DNA of 64,000 nucleotides from Shinella zoogloeoides (GCF_020883495.1 NZ_CP086610.1:1655501-1719500), one strand, 5' to 3'. Shown: positions 10,088 through 19,760, counted from the stretch's first letter. Numbers and translations are program-made. The notes: generated by a model not told the origin, from the sequence alone.

Positions 10088-11215
10088 CTACGCCGCTTCC
10101 CGCGTGGCGATGAGCGCATAGCTGCGCGCCGTCTGGCGCTGTTCGGCAATGGCAAGCCGCTCGACCATTTCCAGCATCGACCGGCAGGACGCGCCCTCAG
10201 CGCCACGGGCGCGGGAAAGCAGCCTTTCGGAGAGGGAAAGCAGGCCGTCCCCGCCCTTCGCCTCACGCCTGAGCAGCATCGTCGCCTCGGCGAAGAGCGC
10301 GCTGATATCGCGGCCAAGACCCGTGGTCTCATAGAGCGCGCGCACGGCCGCCTCGCGGCCGTCGGAGAGGATGGAACGCACGCGCCGCTCCGCCTGCCCG
10401 GAAAGATTGGCGATGGAGACGGCGAAGAACTCGGCCCGGCCCGTGCAGAGCGCATGCATCAGGAAAACCGGCGTCAGCCTGCCGGCAAGGCGCAGATGCT
10501 CCACCAGCGCCGGCATTTCCCCATTGGCGACATCCGCCACCATGCCGATCGTCGCTACGTCGCAGGCCTCGCGCGTGATACGCTCGACACGGCTCGAACC
10601 GACAGCCGCCTGAATGAGACCGAAGCCCGCCAGCGCCGAACCGATCTTCTCGACCAGCGCGTGGCGCGCATCGCTCGGCAGGTCTTCGCGGTCGAGCAGC
10701 AGCGCCCGGATTTCCGCATCGTGGCCGAGCCGGTCGGCAATGCGCGTCAGACTGCGGCGGGAGAGCGCCGCACCCTCATTTTCCAGAAGCACCAGCAGGT
10801 CCGCCGCCTCGCCGACTTCGGCGAGCGCGGCCGAAACGGGCCGCGAGACGAAAGCGCGGTGCGCGATCAGCATGCGCGTCGCCTCACCGCCCTTGGCGGC
10901 AAGATCGACGAGATCGGCGTCCGTCAGCACAGGCGAACGAAGAAGGATATGGGCGGCGATTTCCGGCTGGTCTTCGGCAAGCGGCAGCACGACGGCGCGC
11001 GGCGCGTCCTCGCTGTCCGCCAGCGCCTCGGCCAGCCCCAGCCGCACCTGCGGCGCGGGATCGTCGAGCAGGAAGATCATGGCCATTTCGGCCGCGTGCC
11101 GGTCATCCGGCGCGATACGCGCCCGCGCATAGGCCCGCGCCAGAACGCTGGCCGCCTTCGCCCTGTCGGCGGCCCGCGCAGTCTCGACCCAACGGAGAAA
11201 TGCATGAACGATCAA
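10088..11215 (-). CDS. DUF2336 domain protein
   Basis: About 375 residues, all helical and rich in Ala, Leu, Arg and Glu, with HEAT-like repeat character (AEALADSEDAPRAVVLPLAED, HILLRSPVLTDADLVDLAAKG). This matches DUF2336, an alphaproteobacterial family sometimes seen as a conserved stand-alone gene; its biochemical role is unknown. Start: the family begins near IVHAFLRWVETA, which puts the start at a TTG codon at 11215; a GTG at 11251 gives a longer version. Neither has a strong ribosome site. The 3' end abuts the long inverted repeat. Confidence 0.8.
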   Translation of the reverse strand: MIVHAFLRWVETARAADRAKAASVLARAYARARIAPDDRHAAEMAMIFLLDDPAPQVRLGLAEALADSEDAPRAVVLPLAEDQPEIAAHILLRSPVLTDADLVDLAAKGGEATRMLIAHRAFVSRPVSAALAEVGEAADLLVLLENEGAALSRRSLTRIADRLGHDAEIRALLLDREDLPSDARHALVEKIGSALAGFGLIQAAVGSSRVERITREACDVATIGMVADVANGEMPALVEHLRLAGRLTPVFLMHALCTGRAEFFAVSIANLSGQAERRVRSILSDGREAAVRALYETTGLGRDISALFAEATMLLRREAKGGDGLLSLSERLLSRARGAEGASCRSMLEMVERLAIAEQRQTARSYALIATREAA

Positions 11216-11312
11216 TGGACGCCCCAAACGCCTAAACGCTACTGACACCACCCTAGCGCCAAAGTGTTTAAGATTGGTTCACCATGTCCGTTAACCTGCC
11301 GGTGACGCAGCC

Positions 11313-11936
11313 TTACCCGGCCTTCGGCCGCGTCATGGCGAAGACGTCCGATCCGCCGTCGCAATAATCCATATAGCCCATGCGCCCGAGCGGGCGGGCG
11401 ACGGCCATGTCGATCATGCCGTCCGTCAGGATCTCCCGGCCGATATGGATGCCGACAACCTGCCCGAACACAACCCAATTGTTCGATTCGCGCCCGTCGA
11501 GGTCGACCGGCCGCAAAATCTGGGTCGCCCTGCATTCGAGCGCGGCATAGGCCTCGCCCACATAGGGCGCATCGACCAGCCGGCCCGTGACCGCCGTCAA
11601 CCCGGCAATCTCGAACTCGTCGACGCCATGGGGCACCGTGATCGAACTCGCATTCATCCGTTCCGCAAGATGCCGGCTCGCCAGCGAGCAGGTGAAGACG
11701 CCGGTCTCCTCGATGTTCGTCACGCTGTCCTTGTGGCCGCTGGACGAGAACATCACGAGCTTCGGCGTGTCGCTTACCGCGTTGAAGAACGAATAGGGCG
11801 ACAGGTTCTGCCGCCCGCCGGCCGATTTCGTGCCGATCCAGCCGATCGGGCGCGGCGCGACGATCGCCTTGAAGGGATCGTGCCTCAGGCCGTGCGCATT
11901 CTCCGCCGTCTCGTAGAACAGCGCGTCAGGCGTCAT
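11313..11936 (-). CDS. Flavin reductase-like FMN-binding split-barrel protein
   Basis: 207 residues of the flavin reductase-like domain: the family signature around [12 protein letters not shown] near the N-terminus, [20 protein letters not shown] binding the flavin phosphate, and [14 protein letters not shown]. Such proteins reduce FMN/FAD or use bound FMN for an oxidoreductase step; the substrate is unknown. The ATG overlaps the end of the upstream nitroreductase gene by 11 bases, so both are translated from one mRNA and may share flavin chemistry. The start at MTPDALF is set by this overlap and the family N-terminus. Confidence 0.88.
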   Translation of the reverse strand: MTPDALFYETAENAHGLRHDPFKAIVAPRPIGWIGTKSAGGRQNLSPYSFFNAVSDTPKLVMFSSSGHKDSVTNIEETGVFTCSLASRHLAERMNASSITVPHGVDEFEIAGLTAVTGRLVDAPYVGEAYAALECRATQILRPVDLDGRESNNWVVFGQVVGIHIGREILTDGMIDMAVARPLGRMGYMDYCDGGSDVFAMTRPKAG

Positions 11937-12510
11937 CGCCGATCCAGGTGACGATTTCCGCCAGCTCCGGCCGCGGCCGCTCCGTCGGCGGCACGGTCGG
12001 CGTGCCGATATGGATGAAGCCGGCGACCTTCTCGCCCGCATTCACCCCGAGGATGCCATGGGCGCGCTCGTCGAAGGCGTACCATTCCGACAGCCAGTTC
12101 GACGCAAAACCATAGGCGTTGGCGGCCATGACGAGGTTGAGGCAGACCGCGCCCGCCGACATGAGCTGCTCCCATTCCGGAATCTTCACATGCGGCGCCG
12201 CGCGGCTGACCACCGCGATCACGACGGGTGCGCGGGTAAGCCGCGTGTTCTCCACCTTCACCATGTCTTCCGCGAGGTCCGGCTTGTCGCCCATCGCGAT
12301 CTTCGCCAGTTCCTCGCTGAGACGCCGGCGCGCCTCGCCGCGATAGACGATGAAGCGCCAGGGCGCGAGCTTGCCGTGGTCCGGCACGCGCGAGGCGAGC
12401 TTCAGCATCTCCTCCACCTCGCTTTTCGAGGGGCCGGGTTCGCCCATCTGGAAGGCGGGGATCGACCGGCGGGTCGAAAGATAATCGATCAGCTTGATTT
12501 CGGTTTTCAT
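11926..12510 (-). CDS. Nitroreductase family protein (YdjA-like)
   Basis: 194-residue FMN-dependent oxidoreductase. The N-terminal RRSIPAF motif binds the FMN phosphate; [15 protein letters not shown] is the family core; [18 protein letters not shown] and GFIHIGTP give the rest of the fold. The family reduces nitroaromatics or related electron acceptors with NAD(P)H; YdjA-type members form a minimal version of the fold. It is the first gene of a two-gene operon with the overlapping flavin reductase-like gene. Confidence 0.9.
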   Translation of the reverse strand: MKTEIKLIDYLSTRRSIPAFQMGEPGPSKSEVEEMLKLASRVPDHGKLAPWRFIVYRGEARRRLSEELAKIAMGDKPDLAEDMVKVENTRLTRAPVVIAVVSRAAPHVKIPEWEQLMSAGAVCLNLVMAANAYGFASNWLSEWYAFDERAHGILGVNAGEKVAGFIHIGTPTVPPTERPRPELAEIVTWIGDDA

Positions 12511-12611
12511 CGGGCGGGAGTTCCAATATCCTGGCCGGCAGGCGCGGCCTTGAAAATGCCATTAGCAGGGCTTTCAAGTGGAGCCTTACAGTCAGGAAGT
12601 CAACCATCCCC

Positions 12612-13598
12612 ATGCGCATGCGTATCCATCCCGTCGCCGCCATGAGCCTCATCGCCGCGAGCCTTGCCGCGCCGCTCGCGCAGGCGCAGGATTCGCTGGA
12701 GAGCTTTTCGCAGATCCCGACGCCGCTGAAGGGCAGCAAGCTCACCTCCTTCAATCCCATCGTGACCGGCGAAGCCATGCCGGAGAACCTGCGCGACGTG
12801 ACCTGCGAGGCGCTGCTGACCAAGGACGGCCAGCCCATGGAGCATGGCCTGACCTGGCGCGTCTTCTCCCCCATTCCCGGCGCGGACGGCAAGCTGCCGC
12901 TGCTGGCGACGTCGGAGGGCGGCACGGCCGCCTTCCAGCTCGTGCCCGGCGAATATTTCGTCAACGTCGCCTTCGGCCGCGCCGGCGCGACGAAGAAGCT
13001 CGTCGTGCCCGATGAGGGCGCAGTGGACAAGCAGACCATGGTTCTCGATGCCGGCGGCATCATGCTGAACGCCGTCTCCGGCCCGGATGTGCGCATTCCG
13101 CCGAAGGAACTGAGCTTTGCCGTCTATGCCGCCGAAGTGCGCGAGGACGGCGAACGCAATCTCGTCATGGACGACGTCAAGCCGAACACCGTGGTGCGCC
13201 TCAATGCCGGCACCTATCACGTCGTTTCAGACTACGGCACGGTCAATGCCGTCATCCGCGCCGATATCCAGGTGGAAGCCGGCAAGCTGACGCGCGCCAC
13301 CATCCAGCACCGCGCCGCCAAGCTGACGCTGAAGCTCGTCTCCGAGCCGGGCGGCGAGGCCATCGCCGACACGGCCTGGTCGATCCTCACCTCTTCGGGC
13401 GACACGGTCTCCGAAAGCGTCGGCGCATTCCCGACGCTGGTTCTGGCGGAAGGCAGCTACATCGCCGTCGCCCGCAACAAGAACAAGATCTATCAGCGCG
13501 ATTTCCAGGTACAGGCCGGCATGAACACCGATATCGAGGTGTTGCTCGACGAAAAGGCCAACGACCAGAAGGCCGCCGCCGAGGACGTGGTGGACTGA
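12612..13598 (+). CDS. Exported hypothetical protein
   Basis: 328 residues with a clear signal peptide (MSLIAASLAAPLAQAQ). The mature part looks like tandem beta-sandwich repeats: similar strands recur as LTWRVFSPIPGADG, LSFAVYAAEVREDGE and TAWSILTSSGDTV, each followed by LVPGEYFVNVAF-, LNAGTYHVVSDY- and LAEGSYIAVARN-like strands. This resembles carboxypeptidase-regulatory or prealbumin-like folds in triplicate. It probably sits in the periplasm or outer envelope. An ATG two codons later (12618) is an alternative start. It converges on thrS. Confidence 0.8.
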   Translation: MRMRIHPVAAMSLIAASLAAPLAQAQDSLESFSQIPTPLKGSKLTSFNPIVTGEAMPENLRDVTCEALLTKDGQPMEHGLTWRVFSPIPGADGKLPLLATSEGGTAAFQLVPGEYFVNVAFGRAGATKKLVVPDEGAVDKQTMVLDAGGIMLNAVSGPDVRIPPKELSFAVYAAEVREDGERNLVMDDVKPNTVVRLNAGTYHVVSDYGTVNAVIRADIQVEAGKLTRATIQHRAAKLTLKLVSEPGGEAIADTAWSILTSSGDTVSESVGAFPTLVLAEGSYIAVARNKNKIYQRDFQVQAGMNTDIEVLLDEKANDQKAAAEDVVD

Positions 13599-13627
13599 AC
13601 GTCCCAACCAATCCCCCCAAAATGAAA

Positions 13628-13661
13628 CCGGCCCCGAAGCGGTTCACCGCTTCGGGGCCGG
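13628..13661. terminator. Terminator between exported protein gene and thrS
   Basis: Perfect 15-bp GC-rich stem (arms 13628-13642 and 13647-13661) with a TTCA loop. On the minus strand it is followed by TTTCATTTTGG, so it mainly terminates thrS and probably works both ways between convergent genes. Confidence 0.9.
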
Positions 13662-13667
13662 ACCGTA

Positions 13668-15641
13668 TCAGGCCTTGCCAAGCTTGCGCTTGAGATCCGG
13701 CGCCATCGCCTCCAGCGACAGGGCCGCAATGGCCTCGTCCAGCGACATCGCCGTCTGGTTCTGCGAACCGAGGCGGCGGATGTTGACGGAGCGTTCTTCC
13801 GCCTCGCGCTTGCCGCAGACGATGATGACCGGAACCTTGGTCACGGAATGCTCGCGGACCTTGTAGTTGATCTTCTCGTTGCGGGTATCGACCTCGACGG
13901 TCATGCCGGCATCGCGCAGCTTGTCGGCCACCTCGCGGGCATAGTCGTCCGCCTCCGAGGTGATCGTCGCCACGACCACCTGCATCGGCGCGATCCAGAG
14001 CGGCATATGCCCGGCGAAGTTCTCGATGAGAATGCCGAGGAAGCGCTCCATCGAGCCGCAGATGGCGCGGTGGATCATCACCGGCTGGCGCTTTTCCGAC
14101 GCCTGGTCGATATAGAAGGCGCCGAAGCGTTCCGGCAGGTTGAAGTCGACCTGCGTGGTGCCGCACTGCCATTCGCGGCCGATGGCGTCCTTCAGCGTAT
14201 ATTCGAACTTCGGCCCGTAGAACGCGCCCTCGCCCGGCAGGATGCCAGTCTTGATACGCCCGCCGGACTGCGCCTCGATGGTCTTCAGAACATCCATCAT
14301 GACGCTTTCCGCCCGGTCCCACAGCGCATCGGAACCGACGCGCTTTTCCGGACGGGTGGAGAGCTTCACCACGACCTCGTCGAAGCCGAAGTCCTTGTAG
14401 ACCGAGAGGATCAGGTCGTTGATGCGCAGGCATTCGGCCGCCATCTGCTCGTCGGTGCAGAAGACATGCGCATCGTCCTGCGTGAAGCCGCGCACGCGCA
14501 TCAGCCCGTGCAGCGCGCCGGAAGGCTCGTAGCGATGCACGTTGCCGAATTCCGCAAGACGCACAGGCAGTTCGCGGTAAGACTTCAAGCCATGCTTGAA
14601 GATCTGCACATGGCCCGGGCAGTTCATCGGCTTCAGCGCGAAGACGCGCTCGTCGTCGGTCTCGTCGCCGGCGACGGTCACCTTGAACATGTTGTCGCGA
14701 TACCAGCCCCAGTGCCCCGAGGTTTCCCACAGCGACTTGTCGAGCACCTGCGGCGCGTTCACCTCTTCATAGGTGCCGGAAAGACGACGGCGCATATAGG
14801 CGACGAGCGTCTGGAACATGCGCCAGCCCTTGCCGTGCCAGAAGACGACGCCCGGCCCTTCCTCCTGGAAATGGAACAGGTCCATTTCGCGGCCGAGGCG
14901 GCGATGGTCGCGCTTCTCGGCTTCGGCGAGGATGTTGAGATAGGTGTCCAGCTCCTCCTGCGTGCGCCAGGCGGTGCCGTAGATGCGGGTCAGCATCGGA
15001 TTGTTCGAATCGCCGCGCCAATAGGCGCCCGCGACCTTCATCAGCTTGAAGGCCGTGCCGATCTGGCCCGTCGCAGCCATATGCGGGCCACGGCACAGGT
15101 CGAACCAGTCGCCCTGATAGTAGATCTTGAGGTCCTGCCCCTCGGGGATCGCATCGACCAGCTCGACCTTGTACTTCTCGCCCTTGGCGGAGAAGACGTC
15201 CTTGGCCTTGTCGCGCGACCAGACTTCCTTGGTGAAAGGCTTGTTGCGCTGGATGATCTCCTTCATGCGCTTTTCGATCTTGGGCAGATCGTCGGGCGTG
15301 AAGGGCTCGTCCTTGGCGAAGTCGTAATAGAAGCCGTTGTCGATGACCGGACCGATGGTCACCTGCGTGCCGGGCCAAAGCTCCTGCACGGCCTCGGCCA
15401 TCACATGGGCGGCATCGTGGCGGATGAGTTCCAGCGCGCGGTCGTCCTCGCGGGTGACGATCTCAATCCGACCGTTCGAAACGGTATCGGAGAGATCGCG
15501 CAGCTCGCCATCGAGCGCAATCGCGATCGCCTTCTTGGCCAGCGACTTGGAAATCGCCTCGGCCACGTCACGCCCGGTCGAGCCCGCGGGATATTCGCGG
15601 ACGGAACCATCGGGGAAAGTCAGGGAAACGGGTGCAGACAT
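13668..15641 (-). CDS. thrS: Threonyl-tRNA synthetase
   Basis: 657-residue class II aminoacyl-tRNA synthetase charging tRNA-Thr. Domains: TGS (about 1-65), editing domain with the HDAAH (HxxxH) zinc-like motif, catalytic core with motif 2 (FRYEPS-like: [17 protein letters not shown]), the zinc Cys in MNCPGH, motif 3 ([12 protein letters not shown]), and a C-terminal anticodon-binding domain ([17 protein letters not shown]). GGAGAT precedes the ATG at good spacing. It is a single gene ended by a strong hairpin. Confidence 0.98.
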   Translation of the reverse strand: MSAPVSLTFPDGSVREYPAGSTGRDVAEAISKSLAKKAIAIALDGELRDLSDTVSNGRIEIVTREDDRALELIRHDAAHVMAEAVQELWPGTQVTIGPVIDNGFYYDFAKDEPFTPDDLPKIEKRMKEIIQRNKPFTKEVWSRDKAKDVFSAKGEKYKVELVDAIPEGQDLKIYYQGDWFDLCRGPHMAATGQIGTAFKLMKVAGAYWRGDSNNPMLTRIYGTAWRTQEELDTYLNILAEAEKRDHRRLGREMDLFHFQEEGPGVVFWHGKGWRMFQTLVAYMRRRLSGTYEEVNAPQVLDKSLWETSGHWGWYRDNMFKVTVAGDETDDERVFALKPMNCPGHVQIFKHGLKSYRELPVRLAEFGNVHRYEPSGALHGLMRVRGFTQDDAHVFCTDEQMAAECLRINDLILSVYKDFGFDEVVVKLSTRPEKRVGSDALWDRAESVMMDVLKTIEAQSGGRIKTGILPGEGAFYGPKFEYTLKDAIGREWQCGTTQVDFNLPERFGAFYIDQASEKRQPVMIHRAICGSMERFLGILIENFAGHMPLWIAPMQVVVATITSEADDYAREVADKLRDAGMTVEVDTRNEKINYKVREHSVTKVPVIIVCGKREAEERSVNIRRLGSQNQTAMSLDEAIAALSLEAMAPDLKRKLGKA

Positions 15642-15809
15642 TCAAAAATCTCCTATCCAGTCCCGCCAACGAATGCGGGTGGTATGCGAGGAAAAAGGCC
15701 GGGGATTCCGGCGTGTAGCGGGTGCGGTATACGGGGAAAACGGGGGGATTGGAAGAGGTGGGGACGATCAGCCCCCTTTCGGCCATTTCAGGGCATTTTC
15801 CGGCTCGGG

Positions 15810-16094
15810 CTACGAACGGGCCGGGTCGAAAATGAAAAGACTCGCTATGAGAAGAGGAGGTATGGCCGCGCCGAAGCAATACACATAGTAGGCCAGCCGG
15901 GCTCTGCGACCTCCCCGTTCCGCATGCTCCTTCAAGATTTCCGTCACCAGATAGAGATTGGCAAATCCCAGCCATCCAGTCGGCACTCTGCGGTCCGGAT
16001 TCGGGTATTTTCGCGCGAGAAAACGCGCATAGTGGTGAGGCAACGCGGTGCAAATACCGCTAAGGACGATGAAAAACAAAATCCACCAAGGCAT
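15810..16094 (-). CDS. Small hypothetical membrane protein
   Basis: 94 residues with a hydrophobic N-terminal segment (about 3-20, WWILFFIVLSGICTAL) and a C-terminal one (about 68-90, YYVYCFGAAIPPLLIASLFIF), separated by a basic loop. No family is recognised. GAGGG stands 5 bases before the ATG. The GC content is a little lower than that of neighbours. It is an isolated minus-strand gene between yidD and thrS. Confidence 0.6.
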   Translation of the reverse strand: MPWWILFFIVLSGICTALPHHYARFLARKYPNPDRRVPTGWLGFANLYLVTEILKEHAERGGRRARLAYYVYCFGAAIPPLLIASLFIFDPARS

Positions 16095-16188
16095 GTATCC
16101 CTCATGAATTCAGGGCTGAAACTCAATCAGACATACAATGCAGATTTGTATTTCGCCTTAATCTCTCAGGGAATTGCATGTTTCCTAG

Positions 16189-16557
16189 TCAACCGCGCTC
16201 CGCCTTCGACACACGCCACAACCGCCATGGCGCCCACCAGCGCAGCCGGTTTTCCAGCGCCTCGGGAACCGGATCGAAGCCATGCGTGCCGCCCGGTCCG
16301 CAGCGCATGACGCGAAACAGCGTCATGAACCCGCCGCGCCACAGGCCATGGCGGGCGACGGCCTCGTAGCCGTATTCCGAGCAGGTCGGCAGGTGCCGGC
16401 AGGAATTGCCGATGAAGCCGGAAAGCGTGAGCTGGTAGAGACGGATGAGGCCCATGCCGAACAGCCGCCCCGGCGTCTTGCGGAACGGACCGTGCCAGTT
16501 GCGGCCCTTATAGGCGAGACGCGGAGCGGAGTGCCCGCAGTCCGGGGCGTCGCACAT
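16189..16557 (-). CDS. yidD: Membrane protein insertion efficiency factor YidD
   Basis: 122 residues with the YidD core: LIRLYQLTLSGFIGNSCRHLPTCSEYGYEAV, then GGFMTLFRVMRCGPGGTHGFDPVP. The conserved Cys residues and CRHLPTCSEY are diagnostic. The protein is membrane-associated through an amphipathic helix and aids YidC-dependent insertion. The N-terminus has about 35 extra residues including NWHGPFRKTPGRL, which is normal for rhizobial homologs. It starts 6 bases after the stop of the NifU-like gene, so the two share an mRNA. Confidence 0.95.
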   Translation of the reverse strand: MCDAPDCGHSAPRLAYKGRNWHGPFRKTPGRLFGMGLIRLYQLTLSGFIGNSCRHLPTCSEYGYEAVARHGLWRGGFMTLFRVMRCGPGGTHGFDPVPEALENRLRWWAPWRLWRVSKAERG

Positions 16558-16563
16558 CGGCCC

Positions 16564-17010
16564 TCACCCGGCCTTTTCGAGCCGCTTGGCCTCGATCTGG
16601 CCGATGGCGTCCACCACGGCGTCGAAGGTCAGCATGGTAGAGGCGTGGCGTGCCTTGTAGTCCTTGACGGGCTTGAGGAAACGCATCTCTTCGAAGCGGC
16701 CGGTCGGCCCCTCGCCGTCCGCCTTCAGCATCGCCAGCATGTCCTCGCGCGCCTCACGGATTTCCGCGACGGTCGCGCCGATCACATGCCGCGCCATCAC
16801 CGAGGACGACGCCTGCCCGAGCGCGCAGGCCTTCACCTCATGGGCGAAATCGCTGACGGTATCGCCGTCGAGCTTGAGATATACCTTCACCCGCGAGCCG
16901 CAGAGCTTGGAATGGGCGCCGGCGTCGCCGTCCGCATCCGGCAGGGTGCCGATGCGCGGGATATTGCCGGCGAATTCGAGGATACGGCTGTTATAAATAT
17001 CGTCCATCAT
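16564..17010 (-). CDS. NifU/IscU-like Fe-S scaffold domain protein
   Basis: 148 residues matching the IscU/SufU scaffold fold (COG0822): NSRILEFAGNIPR at the start, Cys37 in KLCGSRV, Cys62 in VKACALGQ, then an SSSVM segment. The usual Asp after the first Cys is Ser39, and the third scaffold Cys appears replaced (RHAS, 121-124, Ala123), so only two of the three cluster ligands remain. It may be a carrier or a non-canonical scaffold. It sits in an operon with yidD and apart from the main suf operon of this window. The start is ATG-ATG; either Met is possible. Confidence 0.85.
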   Translation of the reverse strand: MMDDIYNSRILEFAGNIPRIGTLPDADGDAGAHSKLCGSRVKVYLKLDGDTVSDFAHEVKACALGQASSSVMARHVIGATVAEIREAREDMLAMLKADGEGPTGRFEEMRFLKPVKDYKARHASTMLTFDAVVDAIGQIEAKRLEKAG

Positions 17011-17131
17011 GGCTCTGTTTTCCGCGTTTTTTGCGGAATCTTCAATGATCCGAGGAGATTATTCCGATGTCGTCGGTAAAAAAGCACCGTGTGTCGCCTT
17101 GGGCCTCTTTCGCACCCGTTGCCCGATACTA

Positions 17132-17330
17132 TATGATAACTCGTATTGGGGTGAGCGTTTTGCAAGATGCGAGGCATTCACCTGTTGTTTGGGAAACCGT
17201 GCCGGACGGTCGAGCGCACTGTTAAGCGAAGACCCGAAAGCCCCGGAGCCCGCCAACGGAACCCAAGCCTGCAGGGTTAGGCGAATGGCCAGTGGCGAGT
17301 CCGATAAACACGTCAGGTAACCTGCAGAAA
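17132..17330 (+). ncRNA. Candidate structured leader or small RNA upstream of folE
   Basis: The 333 bases between the NifU-like gene and folE hold no convincing gene but much pairing potential. A TATGAT hexamer at 17132-17137 could be a -10 element. Just after it comes GGTGA...TCACC (17150-17184), then ACCGT/ACGGT with a 5-nt loop, a longer-range GTTTGGG/CCCAAGC pairing enclosing it, and a hairpin closed by CTGCAGGGTTA and TAACCTGCAG (about 17269-17328). The end lies 14 bases before the folE ATG. Pieces such as GGGAA, ACTGT and CAGGTAACCTGC recall cobalamin riboswitches, but the full core is missing. The class is unknown. Confidence 0.4.
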
Positions 17331-17343
17331 GGTCAATGGGTCC

Positions 17344-17955
17344 ATGGACGCCATAGTCACCAGTTTTCCGCGTATCGAGGATGAAACCGGCCGCCCCTCG
17401 CAAAAAGAGGCGGAGGATGCCGTTCGCGTCCTGCTTCGCTGGGCCGGCGACGATCCGGAACGCGAAGGCTTGATCGATACGCCCAAGCGCGTAGCGAAGG
17501 CCTACCGCGAACTCTTTTCCGGCTACGACCTCGCCGCCGAGGACGTGCTCGGCCGCACCTTCGAGGAAGTCGCCGGCTATGACGACATGGTGCTGGTGAA
17601 GGACATTCCGTTCTTCTCGCACTGCGAGCACCATATGGTGCCGATCATCGGCAAGGCGCATGTCGCCTATCTGCCGAACGGCCGGGTGCTGGGCCTTTCC
17701 AAGATCGCCCGCGTGGTGGAAATCTTCGGCCGCCGCCTGCAGACGCAGGAGACGATGACGGCGCAGATCGCAAAATCCATCGACGAAACGCTGAACCCGC
17801 GCGGCGTCGCCGTGATGATCGAGGCCGAGCATATGTGCATGGCCATGCGCGGCATCCAGAAGCAGGGTTCGACGACGCTGACGACCACCTTCACCGGCGC
17901 CTTCAAGATCGAGCCGGCCGAACAGGTCCGCTTCATGACGATGATCCGCAGCTAG
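17344..17955 (+). CDS. folE: GTP cyclohydrolase I
   Basis: 203-residue enzyme converting GTP to dihydroneopterin triphosphate, the first step of folate (and queuosine/pterin) synthesis. Visible are the zinc and catalytic residues in [11 protein letters not shown] and the second zinc Cys in [14 protein letters not shown], with the pterin-binding region [13 protein letters not shown]. Length is normal. GAAAGG stands upstream of the ATG. The stop codon directly abuts the ATG of hisI, so the two are co-transcribed. The structured leader in front may regulate both. Confidence 0.97.
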   Translation: MDAIVTSFPRIEDETGRPSQKEAEDAVRVLLRWAGDDPEREGLIDTPKRVAKAYRELFSGYDLAAEDVLGRTFEEVAGYDDMVLVKDIPFFSHCEHHMVPIIGKAHVAYLPNGRVLGLSKIARVVEIFGRRLQTQETMTAQIAKSIDETLNPRGVAVMIEAEHMCMAMRGIQKQGSTTLTTTFTGAFKIEPAEQVRFMTMIRS

Positions 17956-18408
17956 ATGCCCATCGCCTTCAAGACCCCGTCGAAGAATAAGGCCGAGCTG
18001 GAGACAGGCCCGGCCTTCACCCCCCGATTCGACGATAACGGCCTCGTGACCGCCGTCGTGACGGATGCGAAGGACGGCGAGCTGCTGATGGTCGCCCACA
18101 TGAACGCCGAGTCCCTGGCGCTCACCATCGAGACCGGAATCGCCCATTACTGGAGCCGCTCGCGCAAGGCGCTCTGGAAGAAGGGCGAGACCTCCGGCAA
18201 CCTGCAGACCGTCGTGGAGCTGCGGACCGACTGCGACCAGGACGCCGTATGGCTGAAAGTCTCCGTCGCCGGCCACGACGCCACCTGCCATACCGGCCGG
18301 CGCTCCTGCTTCTACCGCACCGTCTCGAACGGCCCGGACGGCGCGACGCTGACGATCACCGGCGGCGAGCCGCAATTCGATCCGGCGGCAATCTACAGCA
18401 AAAATTAA
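17956..18408 (+). CDS. hisI: Phosphoribosyl-AMP cyclohydrolase
   Basis: 150-residue histidine-pathway enzyme opening the purine ring of phosphoribosyl-AMP (step 3). Family motifs are [32 protein letters not shown], the metal-binding DCDQDAV, and the zinc Cys set in [11 protein letters not shown]. It is a monofunctional HisI without the HisE domain, as usual in Alphaproteobacteria. Its ATG follows the folE stop with no gap, so translation is probably coupled. Both gene products are zinc hydrolases acting on purine nucleotides. Confidence 0.96.
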   Translation: MPIAFKTPSKNKAELETGPAFTPRFDDNGLVTAVVTDAKDGELLMVAHMNAESLALTIETGIAHYWSRSRKALWKKGETSGNLQTVVELRTDCDQDAVWLKVSVAGHDATCHTGRRSCFYRTVSNGPDGATLTITGGEPQFDPAAIYSKN

Positions 18409-18772
18409 GCATCCGCGCGAATAGCGTTCCATTCCGGCACGGATTCACCAATTGGCAACCGGCCCGGGCGCCTAATCATGTCCATGGCGGCCTGTATCCC
18501 CGCCATGTGGATCAGGACATGGAACCCCATCGCTCGCATGCGTCACGAAAGGTTTCCAGCGCCACCTCCGGCGAGGCGACGGTCCTGCGGGCAAGCGCCC
18601 TTCTCCAGTTTGGACCGGATGCGGAGAATGCCCTTTCGGGGCTGAAATTCACCCCGAAAGTTCCCCGCGTCACACAGTGCAACTATCCTGTCATCTATCG
18701 TGTTGCTGAAGGCGCGGCAGCGGCGGAACCGTTTGCCACACCGCGAATTCCTTCCCGTAACGGAGGTCCGGC
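18409..18772. other. Gene-free stretch with one hairpin, between hisI and patatin gene
   Basis: 364 bases with no supportable gene. The only clear structure is CTTTCGGGG/CCCCGAAAG (18633-18641 and 18652-18660) with a 10-nt loop and no U-tract, about 110 bases before the patatin-like ATG. It could be an operator or part of the 5' leader. Otherwise I see nothing. Confidence 0.5.
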
Positions 18773-19735
18773 ATGCTGAACTGGAGTTTCAATCGCAGTC
18801 TCGTAACGGCGGATGCATCGGATCCCGGCGGACCTTCCATGAACGACATGTCGCACATTCCCGCGCCGGCCGCGCCGCGCAAACCCAAGATCGCCCTCGC
18901 ACTCGGCGGCGGCGCCGCCCGGGGCTGGGCGCATATCGGGGTCCTCAGGGCGCTGGAGGAGGAAGGCATCGAGATCGGCATGATCGCGGGCACCTCCATC
19001 GGCGCGCTGGTCGGCGGCTGTTATCTCGCCGGCAAGCTGGACGAGCTGGAAGCCTTCGCCCGCTCGCTCACCATGCGCCGCATCGCCAGCCTCCTCGATT
19101 TCACCATCCGCGGCTCCGGCCTCTTCGGCGGCATGCGGCTGACCAAGCGCATGCAGGAGCATCTGGAAAACCTCTCCATCGAGGATCTCGACCGTCCGTT
19201 CGTCGCGGTGGCGACGGAGGTCAACAGCGGCCATGAGGTGTGGATCAACAGCGGGGCGCTGATCACGGCGCTGCGCGCCTCCTATGCCCTGCCCGGCATC
19301 TTCGAGCCGATCAAGTGCAACAACCGTACGCTGGTGGACGGAGCGCTCGTCAATCCGGTGCCGGTGTCGGTCTGCCGGGCGCATGAGGAGCCGCTGGTCG
19401 TCGCCGTCAACCTCAACTACGACCTCTACGGTCGCTCCGCCGTGATCAAGCACAGCGCCAGCCCGCAGAAGATCGAGGAGAACCGGCAGGAAGACAGCGC
19501 CGCCCGCCTCGGCCTGACGGGCGTGATGGTGCAGTCCTTCAACATCATCCAGGACCGCATTTCCCGCGCGCGCCTTGCCGGCGACCCGCCGGACCTCGCA
19601 CTGCATCCGAAGCTGTCGGATATCGGCCTGTCGGAATTCCATCGCGCCGGCGAATCGATCGACCGCGGCTACCTGGAGGCGAAGGCGCGGATTTTCGAGA
19701 TCAAGCGCATGCAGGAAATCGTCATGGCGCGCTGA
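18773..19735 (+). CDS. Patatin-like phospholipase / lipid esterase
   Basis: 320 residues of the bacterial patatin family (RssA/NTE type). The catalytic site is complete: oxyanion loop GGGAARGWAHIGVL, nucleophile Ser in GTSIGALVGG, and catalytic Asp in LVDGALVNPVP. It should hydrolyse acyl-ester bonds of phospholipids or lysolipids. There is no signal peptide; a 45-residue unconserved lead precedes the domain. GGAGGT stands 6 bases before the chosen ATG, which supports this start over the ATG at 18839. The gene ends at a terminator shared with the convergent CBS gene. Confidence 0.93.
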   Translation: MLNWSFNRSLVTADASDPGGPSMNDMSHIPAPAAPRKPKIALALGGGAARGWAHIGVLRALEEEGIEIGMIAGTSIGALVGGCYLAGKLDELEAFARSLTMRRIASLLDFTIRGSGLFGGMRLTKRMQEHLENLSIEDLDRPFVAVATEVNSGHEVWINSGALITALRASYALPGIFEPIKCNNRTLVDGALVNPVPVSVCRAHEEPLVVAVNLNYDLYGRSAVIKHSASPQKIEENRQEDSAARLGLTGVMVQSFNIIQDRISRARLAGDPPDLALHPKLSDIGLSEFHRAGESIDRGYLEAKARIFEIKRMQEIVMAR

Positions 19736-19760
19736 GAACCGCGCCGGATCGAAGCAACAG

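Noticed and set aside
17009..17320. Open frame of about 100 codons on the plus strand before folE
   Set aside because: No ribosome site, no protein-like composition, and it runs through the base-paired region; more likely RNA or leader.
17140..17330. Cobalamin riboswitch before folE
   Set aside because: GGGAA, ACTGT and CAGGTAACCTGC occur, but the B12 box GCCACTG, the CCCGC segment and the GGGAAGG element are missing in the right order. I kept it only as a structured region of unknown class.
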